Shown one piece after another: positions 14,482-25,999 of a stretch of 39,834 bases of DNA. The translations under genes were made by a program, and so were the position numbers. The notes under the pieces are model-generated. The model saw only the letters and a program-made list of their open reading frames with translations, was not told where the DNA came from and did not search any database. The stretch covers positions 1 to 39,834 of the forward strand of contig JABYQR010000393.1 of the NCBI GenBank assembly GCA_022592445.1, given 5' to 3'. Each line of letters begins with the position of its first letter. Positions within the stretch are counted from its first letter, which is position 1. This DNA comes from Cytidiella melzeri (lineage: Eukaryota > Basidiomycota > Agaricomycetes > Polyporales > Irpicaceae).

Positions 14482-17400
14482 TTAAGGCACGCCAGCCATC
14501 TTCTTGAGCACCGCAAACTCGCTCTTGCCAGTCGCCTTGCACAAAGAATGAAATTTTGACGATGGGTCCGCGAGCAATACCGCTGGTTTGTCGAATTCCG
14601 CAATGCGGCCCTCGTCTAGGAGTAGCACCTGATGAGTTGTCAGCAAGGCAGTAAGATGGTGTGAGAAAAAAGGATGTGCTTACTCTATCATAATCTATGA
14701 TTGTGCGCAGGCGATGCGCAATGGTGAGGATGGTGCTCTCTGCAAATTCTCTGCGAGAGGAGATGAATACTTGATTGTGTCTTGGCTGGAAGTACTTACT
14801 GTCTAATAGTCTTTCCGATCAACTCGTCTGTTGCATAATCCACGCTAGCGGTAGCCTAAATAGGATTAACCACCAGTTGGCGGAGTCGACATTCCAGCCA
14901 CGCTTACCTCGTCCATCATCAACAATCTCGTGCGCTTCAAGATCGCGCGTGCCATACACAAAAGTTGCTTCTCCCTAAGGCAAAGTCAAAGATGACTCAC
15001 AGTTGCAAGAGCTTTTAACTTACCCAGTCGAGAAATTCTCCCCGCCTTCTGAAACAGAAGAATCCAGGTTCCGGAACACGTTAGCATTCACCATGTCTAC
15101 TTCCTCGGGGGTGTCCTCAGAGGGAATAAGATGCACACGGCGAAGAGCTTCGTACTAACGAAAGAAGATTAGTTGCTAGGCGTTTGCGCGGAGGAGCGTA
15201 ATCACTAACGATTTCGGCATCTTTGTATTCGTTGAAGACATCAAGCGTCGAGCGGAGAGTACCACTGAGGATGGTCGGATCCTCTGCGAGCATATATCAG
15301 CAAGGAAAGAGAACAAAGCTTAGTAATGAAGTCTTACGTGGGATAATAGTGAGCTTGCTTCGGAGGTCGCTTAACCCGATAGTTAAAATGTCAATATCGT
15401 CGATAACAATACGACCCTCCGTCGGCTCGACAAAGCGGAAGAAGGAGAGAGCCAAGGTACTCTTGCCGGAACCCGTTCGGCCTAATACACCGATCTTCTC
15501 GCCAGGCTGCACTTCGAAGCTCAAGTTATGAAGGACATTGGGAAGTTCAGGCTGTACACGACACTTGTTAACACACACTTACATACGAGGTATGACCTGC
15601 AGCTTACCGCATATCGAATTACAAGACCTTCGCACTTTATCGCTCCCTTCGAAGGCCAGTCTGCGGGAGGCCGTGGTTCGATGAATTCTGCCGGCTCGCG
15701 TTCGACTTCCGTAAACTCCTTTATACGTTCTACAGCGACCTGAAATACGTTTCAGTACGAGGCATCGCTCAAACGCCGCTGTACGTACCATTGATTGCTC
15801 AAGCCCTACGAAACGACGAACCTAGTTCAAAAATTCAGTTTCGCTGCAGGATCAATCCATCAGCGATTTGAAATCTCACCAAGAAGAGTAGCTATCCGTC
15901 ATCGTCAGCACTGCTTCACGTGAGAAAAATTAGTGACTTACATCATTCGAGATTGTGCTTGCAAAGGCCAGCGCAAATCCAGCAGTCGATGCTGAGATTC
16001 CAGGTGTCATAATCGCTATGAATCCAGTTGCGCCCACGACAGCAGCCGATAACAAGTTGAAACGAGCAGACAGCCATCGGTTTACTAATGGGTCGTTTCA
16101 TTAGATTGAGATATGCTTGAAGACAATGGCACTTTACCTCCCCACATCCAATAGTACGGGTTCGAATTCTGTCTTCAAGTCAGGACATACTCCCAAAAGG
16201 TCAAATGTGACCACTTACCGTGTCAACGCAACGCAGCATGTCACGAAGGAATTTTGATGAGGCACCGAAAGCACGAATAACAGTAACTCCCGCAATCGTC
16301 TCGCCGTATATTGAGTACAGAGGTGACCGAGTGACCGAGTCTAAACACAGCATAAGTGTATGTATATGAGTCACAAGTGACTGTGCTGGACATACCCAGA
16401 CGGCGCATGTCACGCGAAGTTTGTCCGTAAACCTTAACAAATCTCAACACGACCACATACAAACATGCATATAGGTATACTGACCTTTCCAACTACGCAG
16501 AAGATGAGCTCACGTTTTCGAGTTCATGATGAAATGAAGAGACTTACTGCTGAAGTACAACGAGCCGAGGATGATAGCAGCCAACAGGAACGGGAACCCG
16601 CCAACGAACGTAATGCTGACCATGGTGGTCGCTGCAGACAGCCCATACATGACGCTGCGACCAAAGTTGTCCGGGAGACTGCTATCCACACCCTCGAAAT
16701 CCTTTCCGAACCGGTTCAAAAGTCGTCCTCGAGACACGGTATCGTGGAAACGGATTTGAGCAAAGAGCACACCCTCGAGTAATCCTGTCATTCGCGTCAG
16801 CGACGAAGTAAAGAGAAGGTATTCGGAGAAAACTCACTCTTGTACAATACTCTGGAGGCATGGATTCCTCCGCGGTCTGATTCATCATTGAGTGATCGCA
16901 ACCGAGTGCAGGAGACATGGTAATGGAACTTACACAAGACGAACCATCGCAAAGTACTTAAAATTAGCCCTGTTCATCGATGAGTACAGGCTGCTGACGT
17001 GGATCGCTAACCCTACCTATCAGAGTGATCTATGCAACATGTGAGCCTTCGACCTTCAGGCGATGTGAATACGACGTACCGCAGCATAAATAGACATGTA
17101 GTACGAGGCCGACTTAGCGGTTGCAACATCCGCAGCCGAACCTGTCCAGACTCTGTCATTCATTCAAAGCGTCAGCAAATGTTCCAGAAATCAAAGAAGG
17201 GGATATGCACGTACTTCAACCACCCATTTTGTAGCACAGGACCAGCAGCGGCAAGCACCAAGGACACTGCAAACGTCAGCCAGTACAGCGGACCACCGCA
17301 AGCTTTCAAGTACGTCGCCCAGATGTCTTTGCTGATGCGCCCCACAGCACGTTTCTCTTCCTCCACCAGCTTGCGCGGCGGTTTCTTCTGTTCCGGCTTG

Positions 17401-20400
17401 ACCTCGATATCCACAGCAGTCGGCGCCGCCGTCGAGTTCGTCTCCGACTTGTCACCGGCAGCATCCACAGCTGGTTCAGGAGACAAATCTTCGACATCGG
17501 GTACCTTGATCTCTTCTGTTACATCCGCGGCGTCGGTAGCACCGGACTGGCTGAGGCTTTGGATGACTTTTGAAGCCACGAACTCCGCTTGGCTTCCCTG
17601 GAATTGCAAGCGGCCGTTGTCGAGCGCGACGATGTAGCTAGCGCCCGGAGCACACAGCTGGACGTGATGCGAAACCAGAATGACCGTACGACCATTCATG
17701 AGATCCCCCTTCAAGCACTCGTAATAGAGGTGATGGGCGGTGTGTGCGTCGACTGGTTCAATAGAAGTCAGAATCTATATCAAAGCTAGAATCTTTGTAC
17801 GTACCTGCAGATAGGACATCGTCCAGTAGCAAAATAGATGCACGGGAATAGACAGCGCGAGCCAAAGAAACTACAAAGCGCATGAGAACGTATGTTAGTA
17901 TGCTGTTCCGATGTGAACGCTTACCTCGAGCCTTTTGACCTCCAGATAGGTTAACCTGATGCAGCGTTAGTCGCCGAGTCGAAGAACGCAACTATTTGAA
18001 AGGACAAACTCCTCGTTCTCCAATCTCGGACATATCACCATCTTCCAGAATTTTCAAGTCACTGAGCAGAGCGCAGACCTCAAGCGTCTTCTGGTATCGT
18101 TCCTCGTTATATGGCAGATTAAACAGAATGTTATCTATCAAGCGAATCATTAGCGTACACGCACATATCTGAGAGAAAAGCATTCATACCTCTGATAGAA
18201 GCGTTACGGAGCCAAGCAGACTGAGGGACGTATGCGCAGACTCCCTTGACAATCCAATCCTCATCTGACACAAATTTACCAGTGAACGAAGCGATCGCGT
18301 CAGGTGGGGAACGAGGGCAGACAAGTTGGCCGGTCAAGAGATCTGCTTCACCCAGGAGAGCTAGCATTCACCAGTCAATTGAAGAGTAAATTGCACGAAT
18401 ACGAAAATGAATACCTAGCAAGAGCAGCGTCTTTCCGCTGCCAAGCTTGCCACAAATCAAAGACAACTCGCCCATGGGGAAGTCCAGCGTGAGGTCGACT
18501 AACACGAACTTATGTCTAGGTGTCGATGCGGCTGAAGGCGCAGTGCTCGAGCCACGAGTGCGATCTTGCGGCCACGTGATAGTAGCGGACTGCAGCTTGA
18601 TGGGGTGAGCCTGACCGTCGACGGGAGGAACAGTGGCAACTTCAACACCGTTAAGGTATTTCTCGATACGGCGCATAGACACAAGAGACTATGTGGTTAT
18701 GTTCAGCCACACAGCAGATGAGCCAAGGGCACAGAGCTTGCCTGAAGTAAGTTGATCAGCGTCTCTGGGAGAGCGTTGAGAGCGAACTTCATCTCATCAA
18801 ACACTACAGTCCTGACATCAGTCTTTGAGAACGCTTGGAAGGGTCGATGACCTACCGCTAATAGATGTGAAAGCGATAGAAGGTGTCAATGGTTGCCCGC
18901 GAACAATGGAGAAGTGCCAGAATGCCACCAAAGTAACAAGGATGGGAGATCCGTTCCTAAGAGCACCTGGTCAGCTCCCGAATCCCAGCACACCGAATTT
19001 TAAAGTACCAAATGGCATTCCATAATGTCTGATAACCGTAGAGACAGTCAAGTCAGTGTGAAGCTGACAAAAGGATCTGGTCTGGCTCACCTCGATCGTG
19101 TAGTTTAGCTTCTGATACTTGAGCTCTCGATCTCTGACCTTATCTACGCGAGCTTCGAAGCTACGTTCCCAAGCCATGAACTAGTAATCTGATTTGAGAA
19201 TTGCACATGACTGTTTTCTGGTAGAGATCAGCGTACCTTGAGCATGCGTATGCCTCCGAGAATCTCGTTCATGAGCGCAACACGTTCGTCACGCGCCTTC
19301 ATCAAGTTATCCTGCGCACCCACGACAACCTTGCCGGCAAAATGATTGAGGGGAAGGAACAAGCACGTCACAGCGAGACCAAAGAAGCACGAAACGCCGA
19401 GGAGGTTGTACAAGAAAAGGGTCCCAATGACAATTTCGATGGGCGAGTCGATGAGGGTGAACAAGTGCCATGCGAACTCACTGACACGGTCGACGTCAGT
19501 TGTCATAAGGGTCATGATTTGGGCTTTGCTAGAGAATTCGCCTTCTTCGTCTTTCTTCTCGCCTGCCGCAGCAGGGTCGGCGTCGGCGTTGGTTACGGCT
19601 GGTGCTGTTGCTGGAGCGCCAGGAGCAGTCTCCGTAGAAGAAGACCCGGAAGCTGATGCAACGTCTTTCCTAACCAGTGTCTTCGCAAAGAGAATCGTGT
19701 TTAGCTGTACACGGAGTCGTACTTGCAGCGTAGTGGTAGAGAGGGACCACAGCTGACCAGTAACTATGTAGCAGTAAATATATATATACACTGGTTGATG
19801 TACCGACAGATGAACTCACTCAGTTGTACGATGGTATTACTGAAGAAAAGACCGGCACAGTAGACCCAGCCCCAACCACGCTCCTTACGCTCTGGATCCG
19901 TCTCGAGGTAAGCTACTATTCTTTGTAGGAACAGTGCAGGTGTGTAGAACAGCACGGCAGAGACAGCCGCCAATGAGATCAGCAAGATAAGAACAGAGCC
20001 GTTGTTTCGCAAAAGACGATAGCCGAGCTCCCAGCCGCTCCCAGGCGTTGGAACCCAGCGGCCTATCTTGAATTTACGCATTGCGGTTCGCATTGTGGCA
20101 TATATCGTCGTGGCACGCATGTTGGCCGGCACAATGGGAAGATCAGCTATTTCCAGGCTCTCAGAGGTATAGCCGAGCATGACAACTTTTGTGGTGTATG
20201 AGAACAGCAGAGTGTCCCAGACGGAGGCTCCAGTTACTCCGCAGACATTGTCGTCGTACTTTGATGTGACCGCCATGAGAGTCTTGTCCGAGTAGATCTG
20301 CCCAGAGGGGTAGTGCAGCGGTGGGCCACACGGAGTAGTAGCAGCCAAACCAACTGCGCAGAAGTAGAGAGCGGTGGTTGCATAGAGAAGTCCTTTCGGG

Positions 20401-21343
20401 AGTTGACCATCTTCTGCAAAAGTCCCAATGGGAGAGCGCCCCGATGGGAGGATTGACATTATTCCCAGCAGGGAAAAAGCGACACATGTCAATGCAGAGA
20501 GGTGAATGATGAGATGCTGGTGGACACTATATTCGTGATTGATGGAGACGGCCGCGGTGACTAGAAGGTACAGCGCGAATGCTGAATGTATCGAGTATAT
20601 CGCGACGCCGAGTCTATGTCCTTCGGCTGCAGACCAGCTGAGGGAAACAGTCTGCAGCGCGACGATGATTGCGAGAATGAACGTCAAGAGGATCTTGCGC
20701 ACGCGCATCTACGGTTCCTGGTGAGTTCTGGTCCGTAACATTGTGTTTGCAGATAACATACGCGTGCCCAGAAGCTGACAGGGTTGACAGGTTCTCCGTC
20801 GACGATGTCCTCTGGTTTTGTCACGTCGAATGGGTCTCGCGAGGCACCTTCCGCGAGGAACTCTGGGAGTTGCACCTTGCCTTCAGTAGGTCTTGAGATA
20901 GCCAACCAGCCAGCACTTAGCAGGCCGCTCACTGCGAGTACCACAGCAAAAGGAAGCTGGAGCTGCGGCATGTTGAGTGCAGCTTCGAGCTTTCGAGTGC
21001 GATGGTCGAAGTAGTAAAAGAAAAGAACAGAAAAACCAGAAATAGGTTCGCTCCCGAGCGCGAGATACTGACTCCCCGCCACACGCGTCAATGCCGTCAA
21101 TGCCGTAAATAGCTATAGGCGCCGATGTATTCGCCCGGGAACTCGGAGTTGTGATGCGTTGCGGTGCAGTGCCAGAGTATATTGATTCCCGCCATCATTG
21201 CCGTCCCCGCCTTTAAAAATCTGTTGATTCAAAACAGGTCCCAGAGTTGCCGCAGAGATGGACTCGTAGGCAGCCCAATTTCTACCACAGAGTGAAGCAT
21301 GCACACGGGACCATGACTCGCTTGTCGAAACGAGGTCTTCCAT
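14482..21343 (-). CDS. ABCC/MRP-type multidrug-resistance-like ABC transporter, full length, many introns
   Basis: ATP-driven exporter, by family of conjugated organic anions, in the vacuolar or plasma membrane. Reading leftwards: an N-terminal five-helix TMD0 (about 20970-20300; first helix [20 protein letters not shown]), TMD1 (about 20000-18800, with [11 protein letters not shown] and [15 protein letters not shown]), NBD1, TMD2 (about 17330-15800) and NBD2. NBD1 has Walker A GKLGSGKT (~18450), signature NLSGGQKAR (~17945) and Walker [12 protein letters not shown] (~17830). NBD2 has Walker [10 protein letters not shown] (~15465), signature [15 protein letters not shown] (~15030-14940), Walker B LLMMDEATASVD and H-loop TIAHRLRTI (~14715). 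No catalytic block is missing. A Lys/Glu-rich linker (about 17350-17500) precedes TMD2. Introns of about 50-70 nt occur throughout; not every junction was fixed. The start is uncertain: ATG 21343 opens a frame that must splice into TMD0; an internal ATG lies near 20971. Confidence 0.93.
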
Positions 21344-21499
21344 CCAACGGAGAAAACGCGGGCGAACGGTGCAAAATGGTCTGATGTTGGCTCAAGTGCT
21401 GCCATTCAGGTCAGTCATCCCCTCACGCTGCAGCCCGTCTGACTCGCTGCCTCTACTTAGTCCTCCTCGACCCTTCTAGTCTGGGGCATTGACGCGGTC

Positions 21500-21506
21500 T
21501 ATATAG
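21500..21506 (+). promoter_or_regulatory. Putative TATA element of the glycoprotein gene
   Basis: TATATAG about 57 bp upstream of the ATG at 21563, in a 219-bp divergent promoter shared with the ABC transporter. The short distance means a short leader or a start site close to the ATG. Confidence 0.5.
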
Positions 21507-21562
21507 CCCGCCACTTATAGTCAGCTGCAGGCCATTCACTCACAGAACTCGCTCTCCTCCCA

Positions 21563-23044
21563 ATGTTGACATCTCTTCTCCCCCTCCTCGCCCTCTCGCT
21601 CCTTGTCCGTGCGCAGACGTACAGCGCGACATACTTGCCAAATTCTGCGCCAAAGACGACCGAGGATGGACAGGCCGGAACCAACCAGTGCGGCACAGGG
21701 TCGAGCCAGACCTCGATGTGCCAGAACGTTTTCAGTAGGTCGCTACTGGCTTGCATGCTGCATTATTGTCATTCTCACACGTCCTTCTCCCAGTCAACTC
21801 GGTAGACGACTTCTGCATCTTTGCGCCGCCGAACCCGGGACCCGACTCCGTCATCGGCAACACCGAGCGCATCGAGGTCTCCTGGTGCATCAAGCCCGGC
21901 CAAGGCACACGCCTCATCCCCGACGGCGCCATTACCGGTGCGCACTTTGTGCAGACACCTGATTATGTCCAAGTGACAGGTGTCGGCGATCTCACAAAGA
22001 TAAACATCCCCGACGGAGACGAGGGAGGTGAACTGGATCCGCATGGTCAAGATGGCAACGGTCAGTCTGAAACAAGCGAATGTACGCATCTATAGTTGCT
22101 GACAAGCATCCAGGAAACCCTATCGGCGGACTAGTCTTTTCCAGCGCGTTCGGCCAGCTGGAGCAGCTACACGAGTGGACCAACTTTGTTTCTTTCAACC
22201 AGTTCTGCATCCGTGGATGCAAAGACGGCTCCAAAGCCCCTACGCTGTGCCAACACATCTACGACACCCTTGGTTGTTTCTGGAACATGCCTGGAAACTA
22301 CGACGCTGGGATTTTCGAAAAATGTCAAGGTGACACAGGCTTGGTGCGCTGTTCTCGAGTTTGCTACTCCACGTTCGCCGAGCATTGACTGAATTTGCAC
22401 CTTTTCCATTGGCAGCCTATGGGCGTGTATGGATCGTCGACCTTCCACCAAGGAGATCCAGTGACGCCCTCCGCCCATCCCGCACCTGCATCGTCTATGT
22501 GTACCTCCTTATCTAGCATCGGAAACCTCGCAGCTGGCTCGACGAGCCAGGCTCCAACCAGTGTAAGCACTCCCCACTCTGTGACTAGCTCATCCAGCGC
22601 TTCACCAAGTGGTCCAACATCTGTGTCTGGCTCGTTCTCGTCCGAGCTCACTACATTGCCCTCGGGTGTTGCATCCACGTCTGGCATCAGTAATACCTCC
22701 CCCTCCAGTCATGTGTCCACATCTAGCCGAAGCATCTCAATCCCCGTGAGTTCCATCGAGTTTCTGTACAGGCATATATGCCTTTTTGTTTCTGTCGTTG
22801 TCTCGATGCACCACCACGTTCAGTTGCGCCACAGTGTAATACCATGGCTGATTGTACCTCTTCTCCCCCACAGTCCCAATCATTCTCGAGTGGTTCGCCC
22901 ACTTCCACCTCCAGCTCTGGCACCACCTCGCCCAATGGAGCCACGAGCAGCAACGGCGCTCCCTCTACATTGCCCTTCGGAATGCAGCAATCCGCGTTGA
23001 TTGCTGTTGTAGCGAGTTATTTCGCTCCGTTATTCCTCCTTTGA
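21563..23044 (+). CDS. Macrofage-activating-glycoprotein-like secreted, probably GPI-anchored protein
   Basis: Five exons (21563-21734, 21794-22060, 22114-22343, 22416-22745, 22874-23044) with introns of 59, 53, 72 and 128 nt; phases agree, 389 residues. It opens with a signal peptide (MLTSLLPLLALSLLVRAQ) followed by TYSATYLPNSAPKTTEDGQ. The conserved core includes NQCGTGSSQTSMCQN, NSVDDFCIFAPPNPGPDS, IEVSWCIKPG, DFVQ-type QTPDYVQVTGVGDLTKINI, GNPIGGLVFSSAFG, LHEWTNF and GCFWNMPGNYD. I recognise this as the basidiomycete family annotated as macrofage activating glycoprotein. About 170 residues of Ser/Thr/Pro-rich sequence follow, then a hydrophobic end (ALIAVVASYFAPLFLL) suited to GPI addition. 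Probably a cell-wall or surface glycoprotein; biochemical role unknown. The regular Cys pattern suggests a disulfide-stabilised domain. Confidence 0.9.
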
Positions 23045-23611
23045 TATGTATCAGCTGGTGTGACTCAGGACTCTCTCTGGACTCGCTCTCGGAATATTTG
23101 TACTCCTTCACGTTTCCCAAAGCAAAGTGGTTTAGCATGCACTCTGCTCTTCCAGCACGAGTATTTTTTCTTGTCGCAATTCTTTTCTCCTTCTTTCTCG
23201 TTCGGACGCCTTTACGACTTTCCACGACTTTCCACGGCTTTCGTTTTTTTGTTCATTTCTTCTGGGTCTCACGGACTACATTCACATTCATTCGGGGGAG
23301 GGCATGTAATGTTTTGTTCAACTTCTGTAGGTATATACCGTGTATGTAGGTGTTTTGGACTTCAAGGTTTCTGCATACACTGATAGGCTTAGACCCGAGC
23401 TGTCATTGATCGGTTTGTCTTCACATGGAACTTCGCTGTGCATTACCGAAACAATTTGTGAACTTCATTTGGTATGTACAACATCCTTGTTCAACTTTGT
23501 AAATACTGTTACAGCGGCCTAACCGCAATTTGTTCCTTTCGTTGATTTGATACTCATCCCCATTGATTCGCCATCGAAATACAGCTATCTCAAACCACCG
23601 ACTCGGACATA
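23045..23611. other. Convergent 3' region, T-rich
   Basis: Lies between the ends of two convergent genes. It holds T- and pyrimidine-rich runs (about 23150-23270) and a direct echo (cgactttccacgactttccacggctttcg, near 23215). These look like 3' untranslated and termination sequence. No gene is seen. Confidence 0.55.
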
Positions 23612-24918
23612 TCACGAGTCGAGAGGCAATATATTCGGCTCAGGACCCACCGGCACCACCCTATGCGGGTTAATCTGTGTACCATTCTGAATTCTACCCC
23701 TCTCCTGACAGTGCGAAACAAGCACGTACCATAGGATGACTCCAATAATAATGTGTCTTGATATGCTCAAAGTTGCACGTCTCCTTGAACGCCGGGATGT
23801 TCCAGTACAATCTGCGCATCCACAAATGAATGTTCGGGTATCCGTCTCGGATGGTACGAATATTGCATTTGAAGTGGCCGACGTATACTGGGTCGAAGCG
23901 GATCTGGGAGTGGAAGGGGAAGGTGAGATAAGGAGTTTTCAGAGGAGGAGCAGGAGATAATCGCACGATGGTGACGAAGAGTCGGATGTCTGCTTCTGTG
24001 AGACGATCACCGATGAGGTACTCTTTCCCATCGAGCATCTTCTCCAGACGGTCGAGAGATTGGAAAAGGAGTACGACGGAACCTTCGTACGCCGACTGAG
24101 TGGTAGCAAACCCAGATTTGTACACACCGTCTAGCAGTTGACAATTTTGGAAAGTTAGGGTAGGATTCTTTGACTAACGAAAATCAAAACGTACTGTTGA
24201 CGGTATCGTACACCCAATGATTGACGCTATCAATCTCCTCACGGAGATGCTCAGGGTAAAAATCAAGCGCAGCTTTGTCCTCGGGCAGCTGGTCGTTAAA
24301 TTCAGAGTTGAACATGCGGATGATCTCCGAGCTCTCGTTGTTGACGATTGTCGAGTTCTTCTTGTCCCACAGGACTGGCACGGTGAACCTGCCATTGTAG
24401 TCGGGTTGGACCTTTAGGTAGAGGTCCTTGATGTGTTGCGCCTTATTGATGGGATCGGGGTCGGCGGCGGGGAAAATGTCAACGTCGCCCAAGGGCCAGC
24501 CGTTTGAGCCCATACGGGGCGAGACAACGGTGACACCTAGTGCAGTTCATGAGAAAAGAGTAGGAGTCAAGCGGGGATAAGGAAACATACCGACGTATTC
24601 TTCGAGCCCCTTGAGCTTCCTCATGATCAGAGTACGCGTCGCCCACGCTATGAAACGATTCTTGAACCACTGAGCCTCATAGACGAATCGTACTCACGAC
24701 ATGCGTAAGAAACGTATAGATGATACCTCCCTATACAAGGGAAGTGTCAGAGTTGGCTGCACCATGAAAACAGTGAGAAAGGGACCTGTTTCAGCGGTAA
24801 ACTCCCCGTGTTTGGTGATATGGCCCCTGAAGGTGGCTTCCTTCCTCTTGAACGTACCGTCCGGCTCGGTCTTCATGTGCGCGATGTCAGCATTGGGGTG
24901 TCCAGTGGAGGTGCTCAT
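23612..24918 (-). CDS. Glutathionyl-hydroquinone reductase (Xi-class glutathione transferase, ECM4/YqjG type)
   Basis: Reduces glutathionyl-(hydro)quinones to hydroquinone plus GSSG; in wood- and litter-decay fungi linked to quinone and aromatic metabolism. Seven exons (24786-24918, 24698-24730, 24591-24647, 24195-24536, 23967-24130, 23730-23903, 23612-23674) with introns of 50-64 nt are fully in phase, 321 residues. The catalytic motif is rebuilt across an intron as SYACPWATRT, with the CPW cysteine intact. Downstream: VTVVSPRM, FTVPVLWDKK, IVNNESSEIIRMFN, GVYKSGFATTQ, LIGDRLTEADIRLF, RFDPVYVGHFKCN, NIHLWMRRLYW and HYYWSHPM joined to INPHRVVP. The start at 24918 precedes the normal Xi-class lead-in. 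The intron 23904-23966 is 63 nt, a multiple of three without stops, so its retention would add 21 residues. The promoter is interrupted by the transposable insertion 95 bp upstream. Confidence 0.95.
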
Positions 24919-25008
24919 GCTTGCTACTCTGAACTGGTAGTAGTGTGGTGGTCGTCCTGGAGAACACCTGCGTGGCGCGGCTGCGAAAGCGGAAGTGGGA
25001 GGACGAAG

Positions 25009-25013
25009 GTGAG
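25009..25013. repeat. Target-site duplication, left copy
   Basis: GTGAG directly before the TGTCACGG terminus, repeated at 29519-29523 after the other terminus. Confidence 0.85.
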
Positions 25014-25210
25014 TGTCACGGTTGAGGACCACGAGACTATCTCTTTTCCTTTTATAGACATTCACCGACGGTTGTCCATACTAGCTACAAGATTATCTAC
25101 GATACTTCCGCCGTGTCCATAGGTATATAAGGTTGCCTTCCACAGCTCGAACCCTAAGTTCGAGCTGGTCTTTACCCCGGCTACAGTCTCGTTCTGTATC
25201 TAACCTCGTC
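25014..25210 (+). repeat. Left 197-bp terminal inverted repeat
   Basis: Identical base for base to the reverse complement of 29322-29518; the match stops exactly at 25210/29322. It contains TATATAAG at 25124-25131 (reading right) and a perfect 9-bp hairpin, AGCTCGAAC-CCTAA-GTTCGAGCT, just after it (about 25143-25165). The stop codon of the truncated protease frame lies inside this repeat. Confidence 0.9.
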
Positions 25211-25999
25211 AGGTTCCAGTACCCGTACATAGTAGTTACATTCTGCAGGGCAGCGATCGAGTTCAAGGGTGCCGTTCTGCCAGTCTACAGATGGGTTGTG
25301 CAGTCGAAGCCATTCATGGCCTAAAAACATTTGACTTCGACCAAGGTTGGTGACCGCGAGGAGGATGCGTTCGCAATGTCCACGTATGGTGAGGCGACAT
25401 TCAACATACTCTCGTATTGGGCCACCACCGTTGAAGGAACCATCGGCATTATAGACCGGAATAGGGCGTACAAGTTTCTTTGTGGGCAAATTGTGAGTGC
25501 GTACAAAGGTCTCGTCGATACAAGACCCGGTACAGCCACTATCGAGAAGAGCAACAAGCGATAACGTTTGCTGAGTTTCAAGAATGGATAATGTGACTGG
25601 TACGTCTAACTGATGACCTCGTCGACCCTTTACAAACCGTTGCGGTCCACTGAGCTCCTTCAACGCAATAGACATATCATCAGGAGCAAGTGCTCGTAGT
25701 TCATGCAAGGTCGACATTGTGGCTTCATGCCACCTGCGAGAGTTCACCCACAGTTGTAGATGAGCAAGAGCGTGATCATCTCGATTGTGGATGCGTTGCA
25801 CGATCCACTCGAGTGTACCGGCACTAGGACGAGAGGGTGACAATGGCGGAGAGTACAAAGGATTAATGGAGGAGGTATTGGGCGCGACTGTAGAAGCAGT
25901 TGGTAAGGGTTCCTTCATATTTGTAAGTCCCTTGCTAGTAGTACATGTATCTGCAACTTCGCAACTCGGTGAGGGCGCGCAAACTCCCGAGCTATTCAA
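25181..25999 (-). pseudogene. Gypsy retropepsin domain, pol truncated
   Basis: The ~272-codon frame overlaps the gag stop in the -1 frame and has no ATG of its own at the overlap, so it is probably reached by frameshifting. It carries the aspartic protease active site (ALLDSGCTGSCID), then YNADGSFNGGGP and FLGHEWLRLHNPSVDW, the usual end of the retropepsin domain in Ty3/Gypsy elements. Reverse transcriptase should follow, but at about 25210 the frame runs into the terminal repeat and stops with EVRYRTRL. The rest of pol has been deleted. The protease itself looks intact. Confidence 0.85.

Noticed and set aside
14482..21343. Biosynthetic gene cluster around the ABC transporter
   Set aside because: No polyketide, peptide or terpene synthase, no tailoring enzyme and no cluster regulator is present; the neighbours are a surface glycoprotein and membrane-protein genes.
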